Origin: Trema orientale | Lineage: Eukaryota; Streptophyta; Magnoliopsida; Rosales; Cannabaceae | Assembly: GCA_002914845.1 (NCBI GenBank) | Contig: JXTC01000055.1 | Span: 186,001 to 250,000, forward strand | Length of the DNA stretch: 64,000 bases | Direction of reading: 5' to 3' | Made by a program: the position numbers and the translations under genes | Shown here: one piece after another, positions 1-13,486 of the stretch | Position numbering within the stretch: position 1 is the first letter of the stretch | How the letters are laid out: every line of letters begins with the position of its first letter | Notes under the pieces: model-generated | Database searches by the model: none | Seen by the model: only the letters and a program-made list of their open reading frames with translations | What the model was told of the DNA's origin: nothing

Positions 1-1120
1 TAAACTGATTCCCAAGAAACCTTTGTGGTTTCCTATAATTTACTCACATACAGTGCATTTCACTAAAAGGAAACCAAACTGATTTTTAGGAAACCGCAAA
101 ATCTTTGCAGTTTTTTGTGATTTACATAAGTACATAGTATTTTACTAAAAGGAAACCAAACTGGTTTCATAAAAATTTTTGTGGTTTCCAAGAATATAAT
201 AATAGAATATAATAAATTTAGAAAGGTAAGGAAAAAAAAAAAGAAAAAGAAAAATTGAAACATGTATTTCTTGTTTCCTAAATAGTAGGGAAAAAGCAAA
301 GTAGTAAAAATAACAAATCTTTGTAATAGATTACTATGGAAACTAGAAAAACCAAATTAATATTAAGTAGTTTTGAGTAGAAACTAAATTGGTTTCTCAA
401 TTACTCAAGTAATTGAGAAATCATACACCGAGAAACCAAATTGGTTCCTCTGGTTCCCAGTTACGTTAGAAACCAAATTGGTTTCTTATTTTTTAAAATA
501 ATAATAAAATAAAATGTAAAATATTTTTAGTTCAAACTTATTTTGTTTCCTAAAAAAAAAAAAATTAGTTACGGCTATACTTGAAACCAGAAACCAAATT
601 AATATTGAGTAGTATTGAGTGGAAACCAAATTAGTTTTGAGTAGTAATTAGAAACCAATTTGGATAATTAATCTTTATAACTGATTACTATGGAAACTAG
701 AAAAATCAAATTGATACTGAGTAGTTCTGAGTAGAAACCTGTAACAATTGGTTTCTCAGTTACTTGAGAAATTAAATTAGTTTTTCAAGTTCTCAGTTAC
801 CTGAAAAACTAAATTGGTTTCTTATTTTCTATAATAATAACAAAATAAAATGAAAAATATTTTTAGTTCAAACTAATTTGGTTTCCTAAAAAAAAAAAAT
901 TAGTTATAGTTATTCTTGAAACCAAAAACCAAATTGGTATTAAGTAGTAAGAAATTAGTTTCTCATTTTCTATGACAATAATAAAATAAAAGGAAAAATA
1001 TTTTATTCCAAAAAAATATTTTATTCCAAAAAAAAAATCAAACAAGAAAAAAATATAATGGGAAGAGTAGGAAAAAATAAAATGATAAAGAGTAAGAAAA
1101 GAAATAATTTTTAAAAACAT
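1..1120. repeat. Degenerate ~340-bp tandem repeat rich in GAAACCAAATTGGTTTC motifs
   Basis: No gene is seen. Two diverged copies of a unit follow each other. The string TTACTATGGA occurs at 331 and 685, and ATATTTTTAG at 521 and 857, giving a spacing of about 336-354 bp. A partial third copy runs to about 1000. Inside the units, many copies of a near-palindrome (8-bp arms GAAACCAA/TTGGTTTC around one base, for example 469-485) are scattered. The open frames here are AT-rich low-complexity translations. Confidence 0.7.
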
Positions 1121-1550
1121 AAAATGGAAAAAAAATTAAATTAAGGTAGAAAAAAAAAAAGAAAAAACTAAAATAGGTTGCCTGGGTTTAAGCCCAGGTT
1201 CCAAATGACAAGTTCTAAGGTCTTGCCAATATGTCGCAAAGTCTTCTGCAGTATATTTGCACTTTACATCTATAATAATCGTTTCGGAAAATGAGGACGA
1301 AAATTACGAAAACACCACTGCATTTTCTAGCTGAAATAATTAGAAAGATGCCCACTAAGATCGTACGAAAAATAAATAATTTGAGAATATCGTATTTTTG
1401 GTATTTTTTTCTTAAAACTTAGGTAAAAGTTTCCTAAACCCATCTAAATTCCCTTAGTATTTTCATTAGAGATGGTCTCGAAAGTCGAAATATATAGCTT
1501 GATGGGTTGGGGCTTTGAGAAATTTATGCTTAGTACTTGTTTTTTAGAAC

Positions 1551-1925
1551 TTTTTTCATAAGTATCCATTTTTAATTTTTCTTTCAAAAATACCCACTTT
1601 TATAGTCCACATTTTATATGCAAAATATGAGTGGTTCACATTTATAATGTAAATTTTTCGATGAAGTATATATTTTATGTGTAAAATATGAACGGTATAC
1701 ATTTTAAAATGTGTGCCAAATTCTAGTGTAATTTTTATTCATGAAATACAGACCACGGTATACATTAAATGTATGGAATATATACCGTGGTTTCACGTGT
1801 AAAACAGTAGTGGTCTACATTTCTCCAAAAAAAAAGTATAAAAACAGATATTTATGAAATAAAAGTAGAAAATGAGTATTTATAAAAATATGGTTTAAAA
1901 AACAGATATTTATGAACTTTTCCCC
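1551..1925. repeat. Candidate foldback element (MITE-like)
   Basis: The two ends are imperfect inverted repeats built on TTCATAAGTATCC at the left and the complement of the right end, TTCATAAATATCTG. The middle holds a perfect inverted repeat with 11-bp arms, ACCACGGTATA at 1752-1762 and TATACCGTGGT at 1781-1791. No clear target-site duplication was found, so the exact ends are uncertain. Confidence 0.4.
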
Positions 1926-1935
1926 AATAGCTATT

Positions 1936-3142
1936 TCATTCTATGTTCTTTTCAAATCTTTTTTTCCCTCAAGTTGCGCAAATTAATTTAATCCAAAGGT
2001 CAGGAGTACTTTGTTAAACGATGAAGCAATTTCATGTCATGCCTAAAGAAATGAGTAATGCTACCTTTCGAATAAAAGAAAGTGTAACTAAAGTATTGTT
2101 TCAAAACAAATCTTCCTATTCAACTACCTTCCACGACTCGGAGATGTCTTGGTCTATTGCTCCTGTTATTGAGCATACACGCTCTCTGCAACCCAATTTC
2201 AGTGATGTAATGTGTTCTTATATTCCTAGGGGCTGTAACTTTCTTTGCCCATAATGTAGCTTTGCTTGGGCCATGAGATACAATGTGTCTAGTGTGCTTG
2301 ACATCTCTAATGTGGCACTTGAGGGGTGCAGTGACTATATTGCTTGGATGTAAGCGGTTGTTTTTTGGTGGCTTCTTGCCCGTTTAATGAGAGGGAACCA
2401 GTATCCGTATCCATTTATCGAAAAAACACCTTCCACGACATCCAAACATATAAGCCCACGGTCAGATTGAGTACTAGTTCGTAACAAGAAGGTCCAGCAT
2501 AAAAAAATTGAAATAACAAGCAAGAGGTTTCATTATGGGCCTAACCAAGAGATGTGGCACTGAGGTAGAATTCTAGGGAAATATACCTGACAACCGGTAA
2601 TTTGGACCAAAGTGACTTTTAAATGATTGTTTTCCAAATTTTTTTATCAACAAAAAATCACAGAATCTAGAAAAGGAAGAACTAAGAAATGACCAACAGA
2701 ACACAATTTAAATCACTAAAATTTGCTTTGCCCAATACAATAAGAAGAAAACACTTCCCAGAATCATTCGAACAATTCCAATCAATACTCGACAGAAATA
2801 ATATTAGTGCCGTTCGTCATTGGGATCATCTACCACTATTACACGCAAATTAGCATTAACACACATGAGAAGGACGAATAAATCACAAAGCGCAATTGAT
2901 TGGGAGATTCATGAATTAATAGTGTCACGAAAGAAATATGAATCATCTTATAACAAGGTTCATGATTAATCACCAACTGGATTTTGATGAAAACAGAAAA
3001 AAGACAAAGGTCTCTTCAGACTAATTGTTGCTATATCGTAAACCAAAACATCAACTATCCATAAATCTATACAGCAACCCAATCGAATGTATGTAACTTC
3101 TAAAAAAACAAACTAAACGAAATCTGGAATAGGGGCACTACT
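1936..3142. other. Intergenic; 3' flank of the H3.3 gene
   Basis: No convincing coding region was found on either strand. The short open frames near 2021-2254 and 2335-2523 show no family signature. The stretch next to 3142 should hold the 3' UTR of the minus-strand histone gene. Confidence 0.5.
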
Positions 3143-4045
<903 letters not shown>

Positions 4046-4342
4046 TGATTCTTAGGTCAGGAACAACGAAAGCTTCGATACAATCTGCGCAGACCAAGAA
4101 AAACGAATAAGAACACGAACTAGATCTATGGAAACTACACAAAAATGTCCAATCCCTAACCTTTAACATCAACAAAAACCAGAGAGAAAGAGAGAAAGAA
4201 CGGAACAAATACCTAAAACAAAAGAAGAAACTAAAGAGAGAAGGAAGGGAGATAAGAACCGACGAACCTTTTGGAAAAAATCGAATTAGGGAGAGCGAGA
4301 GCCGATGAGGAAATTAGAACAAGGAGAGATATGAAGTGTGCG

Positions 4343-4360
4343 GTTTATATATATATATAG
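4343..4360 (-). promoter_or_regulatory. TATA box of the H3.3 gene
   Basis: Read on the minus strand this is a run of TATATATATATAAA about 300 bases before the ATG, just upstream of the presumed 5'-UTR exon. A CCAAT box on the minus strand (ATTGG at 4478-4482) lies about 120 bases further upstream. This is inferred from motif and position only. Confidence 0.55.
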
Positions 4361-7300
4361 AGGGGCAGCGGGGGTTTTGTCGGTTTGATCCGTATACAAA
4401 GGGAAACGTGGACTTCAAGTCTCTAACGGCACTTTGGGAAAGATTTTGAAAATCCTTGATCCGAGTGATTGCCTCTCATTGGTTATTACATTTCGTTTCG
4501 GATTGCCAGCGTGGACGAGTTGTGTTACTTTTGTGAGAGGAATACTTAGCGAGTCCGGATTTAGTAACTCGAGCGACTCGGGCTTATTTTAAACTACCCA
4601 ATTTATGCCAAAATTTTTTTTTTTAAAGTAACAATTTAGTCCAAATTGTCTTTTTCTTCTTCTTTTTTTAGGATAACTTACTTTTTTTTTTTTTTTAGGA
4701 ATTAGCCCAAATTGTTAACATTATTAAATTTTAGATATATTCGAGTTAAAATTCTAAATTCTACACTTTTTAGTTGAAAATTTAAAAAACTCTAAACTTT
4801 TTAGTTGAAAAATTAAAAAACTAACATTTAGCCTAAATTGAATTTTCAAGAACAAATTAGGGACACAAAAGAGGAGTGAAAAAAGGTGATAGGGGGAGTT
4901 CTAGTATATGAGGGTGAAAAAATCCTCCTACTTGAATGAAGGTTTTTTTTTAATGGGATGACATATAAAATATCTAATTTTGAAAAAAAAAAAAAATTTA
5001 TAGCATGCTCATTAACATGCAATAATGTATCTCATAAAGATAATCGTATCGTGTTATACGTGCATTAATCATATCGTATTTGAGTTTAGATTTTTGACAC
5101 GTTTATTAATTGTGTTGTATTTGGATTTAAGTTTTTGACACACTTATTAATCGTGTCGTGCTCGGATTGGATTCTTATCGTGTCATGTCGTAATCGTGTT
5201 GATTTGAACACGACACTATAACACGAATTTCCAGCTCTAATTTTTTCGTCGATTTTGAACAATTTTGAAATTAGTACTCTAAATAAACATTTGGAATTTG
5301 GATCACAAGTTCTCTACAATAATTTAATTGGCGAATTAAAATAAATAAGTAATAATATATACTATTCACTAGTTAAATACTGACAAATTATATATCATGT
5401 AAGGCAGTAACCATTTTTTTTTTATATTTCACATAATATCACATAAAATACTATACTTAATAGTTTTCAAATTCTAAAATTCAAATAGAAAAGCATTTAT
5501 AAGTCTCCAAACTCAATATACATATATGAGCAATTAAAAATGGGCACCAATCTAGTAGGTATTTTTTTTTTATACCTATATATAGTTCCTTATATTAGTA
5601 GGGTCATTATTCTGTAGCTCAACTTTGAATGATTTTTCTACTATTTGTTGAGATTAAACAACTACATATACGCATATCCGTATCATGGGTTTTATTGCTA
5701 TCCTTATACAGGTTTTTGTGTTCATGAACTTTACACTGTAGGAGGGACTTTTATGATTATTCACTCCCAAACGAAAAAGAAAAAGGTGAAATATCAATCT
5801 CTCAAAGTACTCCCCCTCTTCCCAAACACACTATAATTGAAGCTATTTTTTTCTCTCACTAAAAAACTCCATCTTTTTCTTCAATAATAATTTTGTCGTT
5901 ATCTTATCTCACAATGATCTCCCTCTTCAGTAGGTTTTCCATAGTTTATTATTTACTTTTAATAATAATTTTATCTGTGTAAATGTCTTGTTCCTATAGA
6001 TTTATTCTTATGGGGTTTAGTCATATTAGATTCTAGATCTCTATAAGCTTTATTTATTTTGTTTATTGTTCTACCATATTATATATGTATATGTTTTTTT
6101 TATTTTGTCTATTGTCCTACCAGATTGTAGATCTGTATAAATTTTGTTTATTTGTCTATTGTCTTCTATGTTTTTCTTCGATATATAAATCTTATAATAT
6201 CCAAATATTGAAGAAATTCAATGTAGATATTACATTTTTCACAACGGGGATCTTGTGGCATTTTTTAGATTCATTGTCTATTTGGTAAAAATTGATTTCA
6301 AAATTGTTGTGGGTATGGTGAGCTCCTCTAATAGTATGTCTAGTAATACTACTAGTTATACAAACTCTTTGTTAAGAGAAAATTGTGATACTCTTGTCGC
6401 TTTATTTTTCGTCTTACAAATAAAGTGAACCATACACATGTTAGGATTAATCTTTTTATCTATTAATTGTTTGTTTTGTAATTGAGAAATTTCTATTTGT
6501 ATTACTCATATTGTAATAATTGGTTTATTTGATTAATAATTTTTTTAACCTTCAAAAAAGCATCATTTTTTCGATTAGCCAAAAAGTATATATGAGGCTA
6601 TTTAATAAAAAAAAAAACCCCATGAAGTCTAAACCAATTTATAAAATTAACATTGAACTTATTTTTTGAGAGCAAAACTCCCTAATGTTAGAGAATTTTG
6701 GATTTTTTTCTATGGATAAAAGAATTTGAGTTTTGACACTCAACATTGTAACATAAGCCTTTTGCGATGTAGAATTGAATGATATAATTGGTATTTCGGA
6801 TATTATATTCATTTTCCCCACCAATTTAGCATATATTTTTCATATATATTACATGTATATACTTATTCATAAAATATAAAATCCTTTATAATAATCATGA
6901 GTATAAAATATTTACAATTAAATTATTAACTGAATAATATATATATAATATAAAAAATCAATAATTTTTATATAGTTAAAAATCAAACCTTAATTATAGT
7001 CCTAAAGTAGAACCTAACTCAAAAAACTGTAATATAATTAAAAATGTGTAACATAACTACAAATTATTAAAAAGAAAAACTTTATGAGTTATTACTGTAG
7101 TGAGAACATAAGTCAAAAAAGTAGTTTAGGAAGTGAACTGCGCTAATCAATATGCAACAGAATCCAATGAAATACCTAAAATATTCTTTTTTTCTTGTAA
7201 GCTTCTAATAGTTTATGAATTAGAGGGGAAAAAAAAACATAAAGAGAGAGAAATTATAGAATAAACCATGTGAAATTCTAGTTATGCATTTCGATTTTAC

Positions 7301-7594
7301 ACCATATGAAGCTTCTACTATAAAAAAGTGTGACATAAGTAACCAAGGTTTTTGTTCTAAAAAAAATGAATTCAATGTTAATTTTACCAAATTAATTGGA
7401 TTTTAGAGGAATTTTCGAATTAAATAGCCTTTATATATTTTATATTAAAAAAAAAGGAGGTGAAATGAAAACGCGGCGTTGCACTTGCAGGCAACGCCAG
7501 AGCACTGGGTCTCCCATCCTCCTCCTCCTCAGAACTGGGCGTACGAATCGACGACGACGTCCTTTGGTGTTGCGGTCCCTTCCATCCTGTAAGG
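4361..7594. other. Intergenic, AT-rich, between the divergent H3.3 and TMEM42-like genes
   Basis: Besides the H3.3 promoter, this stretch holds a dispersed repeat (5039-5245) and a region at about 5930-6560 that resembles the AT-rich 3' tail of a non-LTR retrotransposon, ending in ACCTTCAAAAAA. The short open frames at 5645-5836, 6085-6288 and 6639-6824 show no recognisable domain. Bases just before 7595 are the leader and promoter of the next gene. Confidence 0.5.
5039..5245 (+). repeat. Dispersed repeat rich in (T)CGTGTCGT motifs, copy 1
   Basis: The stretch carries repeated variants of TTTTTGACACGTTTATTAAT followed by CGTGTCGT, and ends in ACACGAATTTCCAGCTCTAA. The same sequence recurs at 27417-28290, where it is split by a MITE. 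No coding potential is seen. This type of repeat is common in plant genomes; I do not assign it to a named family. Confidence 0.6.
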
Positions 7595-9265
7595 ATGAGG
7601 GGTGTGCAGAAAATTGGTTACGCCTGGGCAGTATCAGCCGGAGTCAACGCCGCTCTAGCTGCCATCTCCGCAAAGCTCTTCACCTCTCAGGTACATACCT
7701 TCCTTCCTTTCCACTAACAAAACCAGATCCCTAGAACTAGTTACTCTTATGCCGATCCGTTGTGTTTGAAATTCAAACTCTTTCAACGTGTTATTTGTCA
7801 ATCAATCCTCAATATTTTTCTTTCTTTGCTTTCATCTGATTTTTAAGATCTATTTCAGCAACCAAATTTGGGACTATTTATCTAATGCAATAAATACATA
7901 TGTGTTTATTATAGAGTTTTGTTAAAGAAAGAAATGTCTTAGCATTGACTGTAAGTCTTAATGTATACAGATAATTAGGTATGGTCTAGTAATATTGTTC
8001 AACGTGACAATGTGGGGATGTTATGTCAACAGCCTTAAAGCTCTCTCTTCCCTACAAGCTACGGTCACCAATTTTGCTACTAACTTCCTCACTTCAGGTC
8101 TAGCTGGATACTTTTTGTTTCAAGAACCCTTATCATTTCAGGTAAATCACGTATCCTCTATCTAATTATCAATGTCATATGTGGTTTTGCAAAAAATTTT
8201 ATGACTAGAATTTTGGGTGTACTGTTTTTGGGAAGAATGTTGTATGTATGAATGATTGAATCTAGTAATTGTACACGCCCAATGATTAATTTAAGAGGGT
8301 TAAAAAAAAAAAAAGAAGAAGAAAAAGAAAAGTTTTATATGTGTACCTGTTTTTCTTGCCATAGTGAGTGCCAGAATTGAGCAGGAGGATCTGATAATTG
8401 TTAATTGTGATGAGATAATTATAAACACAAGAAGGATATGATTACAAGCTTTTCATAGGTTGTATGATGCTGTGTTTGCAAAGACACATATGTGATGCTT
8501 ATCTCATGCTTCGTATAGTTACTTAACCGAATAATCAAGAAACAAACTGAAGTGGAAGTGTGGAACCACTCTTTTGGTGGCCTGTTTGAAAAGGGGAAGT
8601 TTGGAGGATACAAGTATATGGTTGAAGGGTTATGCTGTACTTCAATTTGAAACTTTTGTACAACAAGATAGTAGAGAATGAGGGTCTCAAACTTCTCATG
8701 TCGAAGCTGAGGCGAACGAAAGATCTGTTTTTTTTTTCCTTTTCTTTTCATAAATTTCTTTTCATGTGTGTGTTTAGGTATGGTTCATTCTGGCGTTTTC
8801 CATCTGCCTCCACTCTGTTATAGCAATTTTTGTGGTCTGAACAAATTTCGATTACTTATGAAATTTCTTAAAACAAATTATACATTTAACTTGTTCGTTG
8901 CGAGTGCGATCTTCTAAATCATATCAAATTGTGGATCTAGTGGGATTTATACGGCAAATCATCCTTTTAAACACTAGAGTGGCATCATTTTTGTTGTTGT
9001 CATACTTGCACACAAGCAACATTACGAATGGATGGTTGTTGATTTTGGTTTTCTATCGATTGAGAAGATATCAACTGTCCTTTTTCAAGAACTTTGAGAA
9101 ATTGTCGTTTTCACCTTTTGCAACTTATGTATTTGTCATCCTTATCTGGTTGCTAATCTGTTTACAATCATTGTTTCACAGTGGTTTGCAGGTGCTATGC
9201 TTATTGTAGTTGGGGTACTCATACTTAGTAACTCAAGCATTGAGAAGAAGGCGAGCAAGGAGTAA
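7595..9265 (+). CDS. TMEM42: TMEM42-like membrane protein (drug/metabolite transporter superfamily)
   Basis: Exons 7595-7690, 7971-8141 and 9182-9265 join in phase 0 to 116 residues. The start MRGVQKIGYAWAV is the first ATG in its frame: the frame upstream is open back to a stop at 7466 but has no ATG. Four hydrophobic segments are visible, at about residues 8-29, 36-54, 60-80 and 90-106, and a lysine-rich tail ends KKASKE. The pattern (AALAAISAKL, then MWGCYVNSLKAL, then a Thr/Asn-rich helix and GYFLFQEPLSFQWF) matches the TMEM42/EamA-like family, which is half the size of ten-helix transporters and may act as a dimer. The substrate is unknown. The family call rests on similarity recalled from memory to animal TMEM42. 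Confidence 0.82.
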
Positions 9266-9881
9266 AGCCTTCTATACCAAATCGCCCTTACTAAAAAGTC
9301 AAAAGAAACTATTTGTCCTTGTAACTGGTGAGAAAGGGGAAGATTATGGACTTTGTTCACAGAAGGGCTAAATGATGCTATATGTTTAGTGTAATTTTAA
9401 GTTGACTAGGAATCTCTAGCTTTCCTAAAGCCACCTTCCCTATGTACTCATGCAGATTGCAAATGATATTTTACTCCGCGAGTTTAACGTATGATGTGTG
9501 TATTATGAAAAATTAAAATACGACTTGAGAAACATTCTGATTGCTTGGTCCTACAAATTTATAGAAAATCTTTCGAGCGAAACTAAGTAAATTTTGAAAT
9601 GATATTGTTAAAGACTATTGTAACACGTTTTAGACTCCCTTTACTGCCTATTGTAAAGAACGAATGTGTGTGTATATATTTTTCACGATAATCATATGAG
9701 TCATTCATATCTTTTCTATAATACATATTAATACTGTAATTAGTTTCTCTTTTTGTTGTTACAAAATAAAAAAACTGATGGGGATTAAAAATTTGAGAAG
9801 AGTCAAGAAAGCTTTGCTACGCTTGCAGTTTGTAATGGATCAGAAATATTTAAATATGAATATAATTTTTTAAGAGCAAAA

Positions 9882-9913
<32 letters not shown>

Positions 9914-10980
9914 GTATTTCCTCAAAAGAAAAAAATAATAATAAGGGTTTATCCAAGTACAATGGGGGAAAGTACAACGGGGAAAAAGCCAAGCAAATGC
10001 ATAGCTGGAACTTTGGTCAATGACTAAACACGGTCTTGGTTTTTGTTAATTGTTATTGTTTGTTTCCAGGCTCCAACCTCATGAAAATTTAGATTTAATA
10101 ACTTCAAAGTTCAAATTAAGTTGTAATGAAACAGTTTATCAAAAAAAAAGTTCTAATGAAACACACAGAATTTACATCTTCATTTATTGTATTTAAAGTA
10201 ATTAGGTTTTTCTGTTGACAGAAAAATATACCAACCACATTACATTTTCCTTTTCTTTTTTTTTTTTTTTCTCTTCACCATCATTTCCCATTTTTTGTAC
10301 ACACGTGCAAAAATAGATAAATAAATTAATTAATTTAAAAAAGAAAAGAGAAAAGACCTTTTTTGCACGAATCTCGAGGGTCCTCTATATTGACGGCTAA
10401 TACGTTGAGAGCCCATGTCCGGAGAGTCTGCCTCATCAGAATGCACCTCGCCATAATCCTGCTCCAAAATACTTCCATACAAATATTTTTATTCCCCATT
10501 ACCAAAACGAAAAAAAAAATTTATTCGTATACGTGTATTATTTCCAAAATAAAAAGTATAAGTCTCCGTTTCGAACTCAGATTTTAGTGGAAAAAAAACT
10601 GTGAGAAAAAAATTACAAAGAAAAAAAAAGAAAATATATTTTTTAAAAATTAATAAAATTTTATTTTGATATTTTTAGTTTTATTAATTAATGTGTTAAA
10701 ATTTTATATATTAAAAAATAATATGAAATCAAACTCTAATTTTTTTTAAAAATTTTTTTTATTATTTTTTGTTTTGATCTAAATAAGAGAAATTAGAATT
10801 TCTTGAAATTTTTTTTTTCTTTTCAAAAATTTAAGTTCCAAACAAAGTCTAAAAAAGTGAAAAAATAAAAAATAAAAAAACTAGACTGTAGTAGACAGAG
10901 ACAGGTAAAACCCCACCACACCCCTTCTTCTCAACCCAAAAAAATAAAAAATAAAAAAATAGAAAAAGTGGAATTTCTTC
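9266..10980. other. Intergenic between the TMEM42-like and BPC genes
   Basis: It holds the 3' UTR of the TMEM42-like gene, an (AAT)n microsatellite at about 9887-9912, and a GC-richer island at 10363-10466 that is open on the minus strand (see findings). The rest is AT-rich homopolymer sequence leading into the BPC promoter. Confidence 0.5.
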
Positions 10981-12333
10981 TAACTCTCTACCAAACTGTT
11001 CCTTCTTCCTTAGATATTTCTTTCTTCGTATTCTACAATCTACACTAGGGTTTTCTGCAATCTCTAATCTCTGTTTGGGCTTCTTCTTCTTGCTGGTGAG
11101 TTTGGTTTACTTTCAGCTCTGCTTCTATGGCGATTTTCTACCTTTACTACTTCATTTCTATCTTTAATATCTCTGATTGTCGTCAACTCTCTGCGATTGA
11201 CCAAAATTTGTACGGACTTTTGTTTGTTTTTACTTCGGCTTGGTTCTGTTTTTGAGTAATTTTGGTGTTAGTTTTGGTTGATTTCGTTTGCTGTTGCTCT
11301 TGGAACCGTGTAAACGAGTTGCTTTTTCTGAGTTTGGGTTTTTTTTTTTAAAAAAAAAAAAAAAAAGGATTTTAGGGCATTACTCTTGCTATATGGAGAC
11401 TCATTTTCAGGAATTGGCATCGATTTAGACTGTAGCTTTTCAATATTTTAGAATAGCTGAGATTTCAAGAACAGTTCGAACTTCCAGTTTTATTTTATTT
11501 TATAAATTTTTGAATAGTACGTTTTTCTGGAAAATATGATAGTTTGCTAGTCTTCCAGCAAGACCAATCTCTATGCATTTGCAGTTCCAGTGGCTTTTAT
11601 TGAATATGGTAATTAAATTTGAAAATGTCCTGTGGTCATACAATTGATGTTGAAGAAATAGTAATAGTTTTCAACATTGTCTTTGCAATCTAGTTCCAAA
11701 TCTAAAATGGATCTCTTTGACTGGTGGTCTGATACTGATTATAAAAATTCCATAGAAAAAGAAATAACTCTTTGTTTTGGTTTTTTTTATTTTCCTTATA
11801 ACAAGGGGTCCATTCTAAACCCTAGTGCTAAAATGTTGTGTTCATTTGGATGGGATAGTGACATATAGTAGTTAGGCTGTTTGATTAATCTCTTTATCCT
11901 GTTGTTCTACTTGCTAATGTTTTGGTTCTGCTATCTTTCTAGCATTGTGTAAAATATCATTTTTCTTTCCTTTTTTGTTTTTTGGTTGTAGCGGCGTAAA
12001 ATTCTGTAAAGGTTTGAACTGTTTTTCATTGTAATTTTTCTTCAAAATAAATTTGTTATACCTTGAACCTGAAGGAATATCTTTCAGATGTTCGGATATC
12101 TGCTATTCATTATCCATCAAGCATTTAGTTGACTGTCTGATTAATGCATCTCCTCGGTTTAATTGTGTTATAAATCGATTAGGATATGAATGTTTCTGTT
12201 TTCAATGATCTGTACAATGAAAGTTGTATAATTGTTTTGTCCTAAATTTTAACATTAACGACGGGGTCTCTAACTCTCATAATGGATCTATTTATAACTG
12301 ACTGAGCATTGTACTCCAGTAGGAGGTTTTCCG
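10981..12333 (+). other. Promoter-proximal leader and 5'-UTR intron of the BPC gene
   Basis: A pyrimidine-rich leader with TCTAACTCTC and CTAGGGTTTTC ends at a consensus donor (GCTG|GTGAGT, GT at 11096). The acceptor CTCCAG ends at 12319, 14 bases before the start codon. This implies a leader intron of about 1.2 kb, a structure common in plant regulatory genes. Additional leader exons cannot be excluded. Confidence 0.6.
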
Positions 12334-13486
12334 ATGGATGATGGGGGGCATCGTGAAAATGGGAGGCACAAAGGTGATCAGTATAAAACAACTCAGGGTC
12401 AGGTATCTGGAATTAATTTTCAGAACACAGTAAGAAGCTGATTTAATTTGATGTTTATCATTTTCAAATTTTTTATAATGTATACAAGTAGAAATTTTTC
12501 TTAAGGAAATTCTGAGCCTGATGATGTTTGCTTGTATGCAGTGGATGATGCAACATCAGCCATCAATGAAACAGATAATGGGAATAATGGCTGAAAGAGA
12601 TGCAGCTATTCAGGAAAGAAATTTGGCCCTTTCTGAGAAAAAGGCCGCTCTTGCCGAGAGAGACATGGCATTCCTGCAGCGAGATGCAGCCATCGCAGAA
12701 CGAAACAATGCTATATTAGAACGAGATAATGCCATTGCAACCCTTCAGTACCGGGAGAACTCCTTAAGTAATGGTAATATGTCTGCATGTCCACCAGGAT
12801 GCCAAATTTCACGCGGGGTAAAGCATGTGCACCACCCTCTGCCGCACGTACATCATCTGCAACACATGAATGAAGCTTCTTACAGTAGCAGGGAAATGAA
12901 CACAAGTGATTCCCTCCCAATGCCCGCAGAAGCTCCAGATACTGCAAAGTCACGGCGGGGGAAGAGAACTAAGGAGCCCAAGCCAATATCACCCAATAAA
13001 AGGGCTTCAAAACCTCCAAGAAAAATTAAGAGGGAGAGTGAGGACTTGAATAAGATTGCATTTGGCAAGTCACAAGAGTGGAAGAGTGGGCAGAGTATGG
13101 TTGGCGGAGGCGATGACCTTAACAAACAGTTGGTTGTATCGAAATCCGATTGGAAAGGGCAAGACTTGGGGTTGAACCAGGTTACATATGATGAGTCGAC
13201 CATGCCAGCACCTGTGTGCTCCTGCACAGGAGTACTAAGACAGTGCTACAAGTGGGGGAATGGAGGTTGGCAGTCCTCATGTTGCACAACCACCATGTCA
13301 ATGTATCCACTACCATCGGTACCCAACAAACGGCATGCCAGAGTTGGTGGCCGAAAAATGAGTGGAAGCGCTTTTAACAAGCTGCTTAACCGGCTTGCAG
13401 CAGATGGGCACGATCTTTCAAATCCTGTCGATCTCAAGGATAATTGGGCCAAGCATGGAACGAACCGTTACATCACAATCAAGTAA
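12334..13486 (+). CDS. BPC6: BASIC PENTACYSTEINE (BBR/BPC) GAGA-binding factor, class II
   Basis: Plant-specific transcription factor that binds GA-rich DNA and can recruit Polycomb proteins. Exon 1 is 12334-12402 ([17 protein letters not shown]...) and exon 2 is 12542-13486, joined in phase 0 to 337 residues. An N-terminal alanine-rich coiled coil built from repeated AERDxAxxERN units (class II alanine zipper) is followed by a basic stretch ([21 protein letters not shown]). The C-terminal DNA-binding domain has the invariant cysteines (PVCSCTG, RQCYKWG, SSCCTTT), then [19 protein letters not shown] and the terminal [10 protein letters not shown]. All key residues are present. A second in-frame donor at 12432 would add nine residues. 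The class II assignment is firm; which of BPC4/5/6 it corresponds to is not. It sits 10 kb before a group I bZIP gene, as in Arabidopsis. Confidence 0.95.

Noticed and set aside
1752..1791. Perfect hairpin considered as a terminator or miRNA-like precursor
   Set aside because: The stem is only 11 bp with an 18-base loop, and it sits inside a foldback repeat with no T-run or neighbouring gene.
12711..13452. Three minus-strand frames opposite the BPC gene
   Set aside because: They mirror the conserved BPC coding strand and have no signature of their own.
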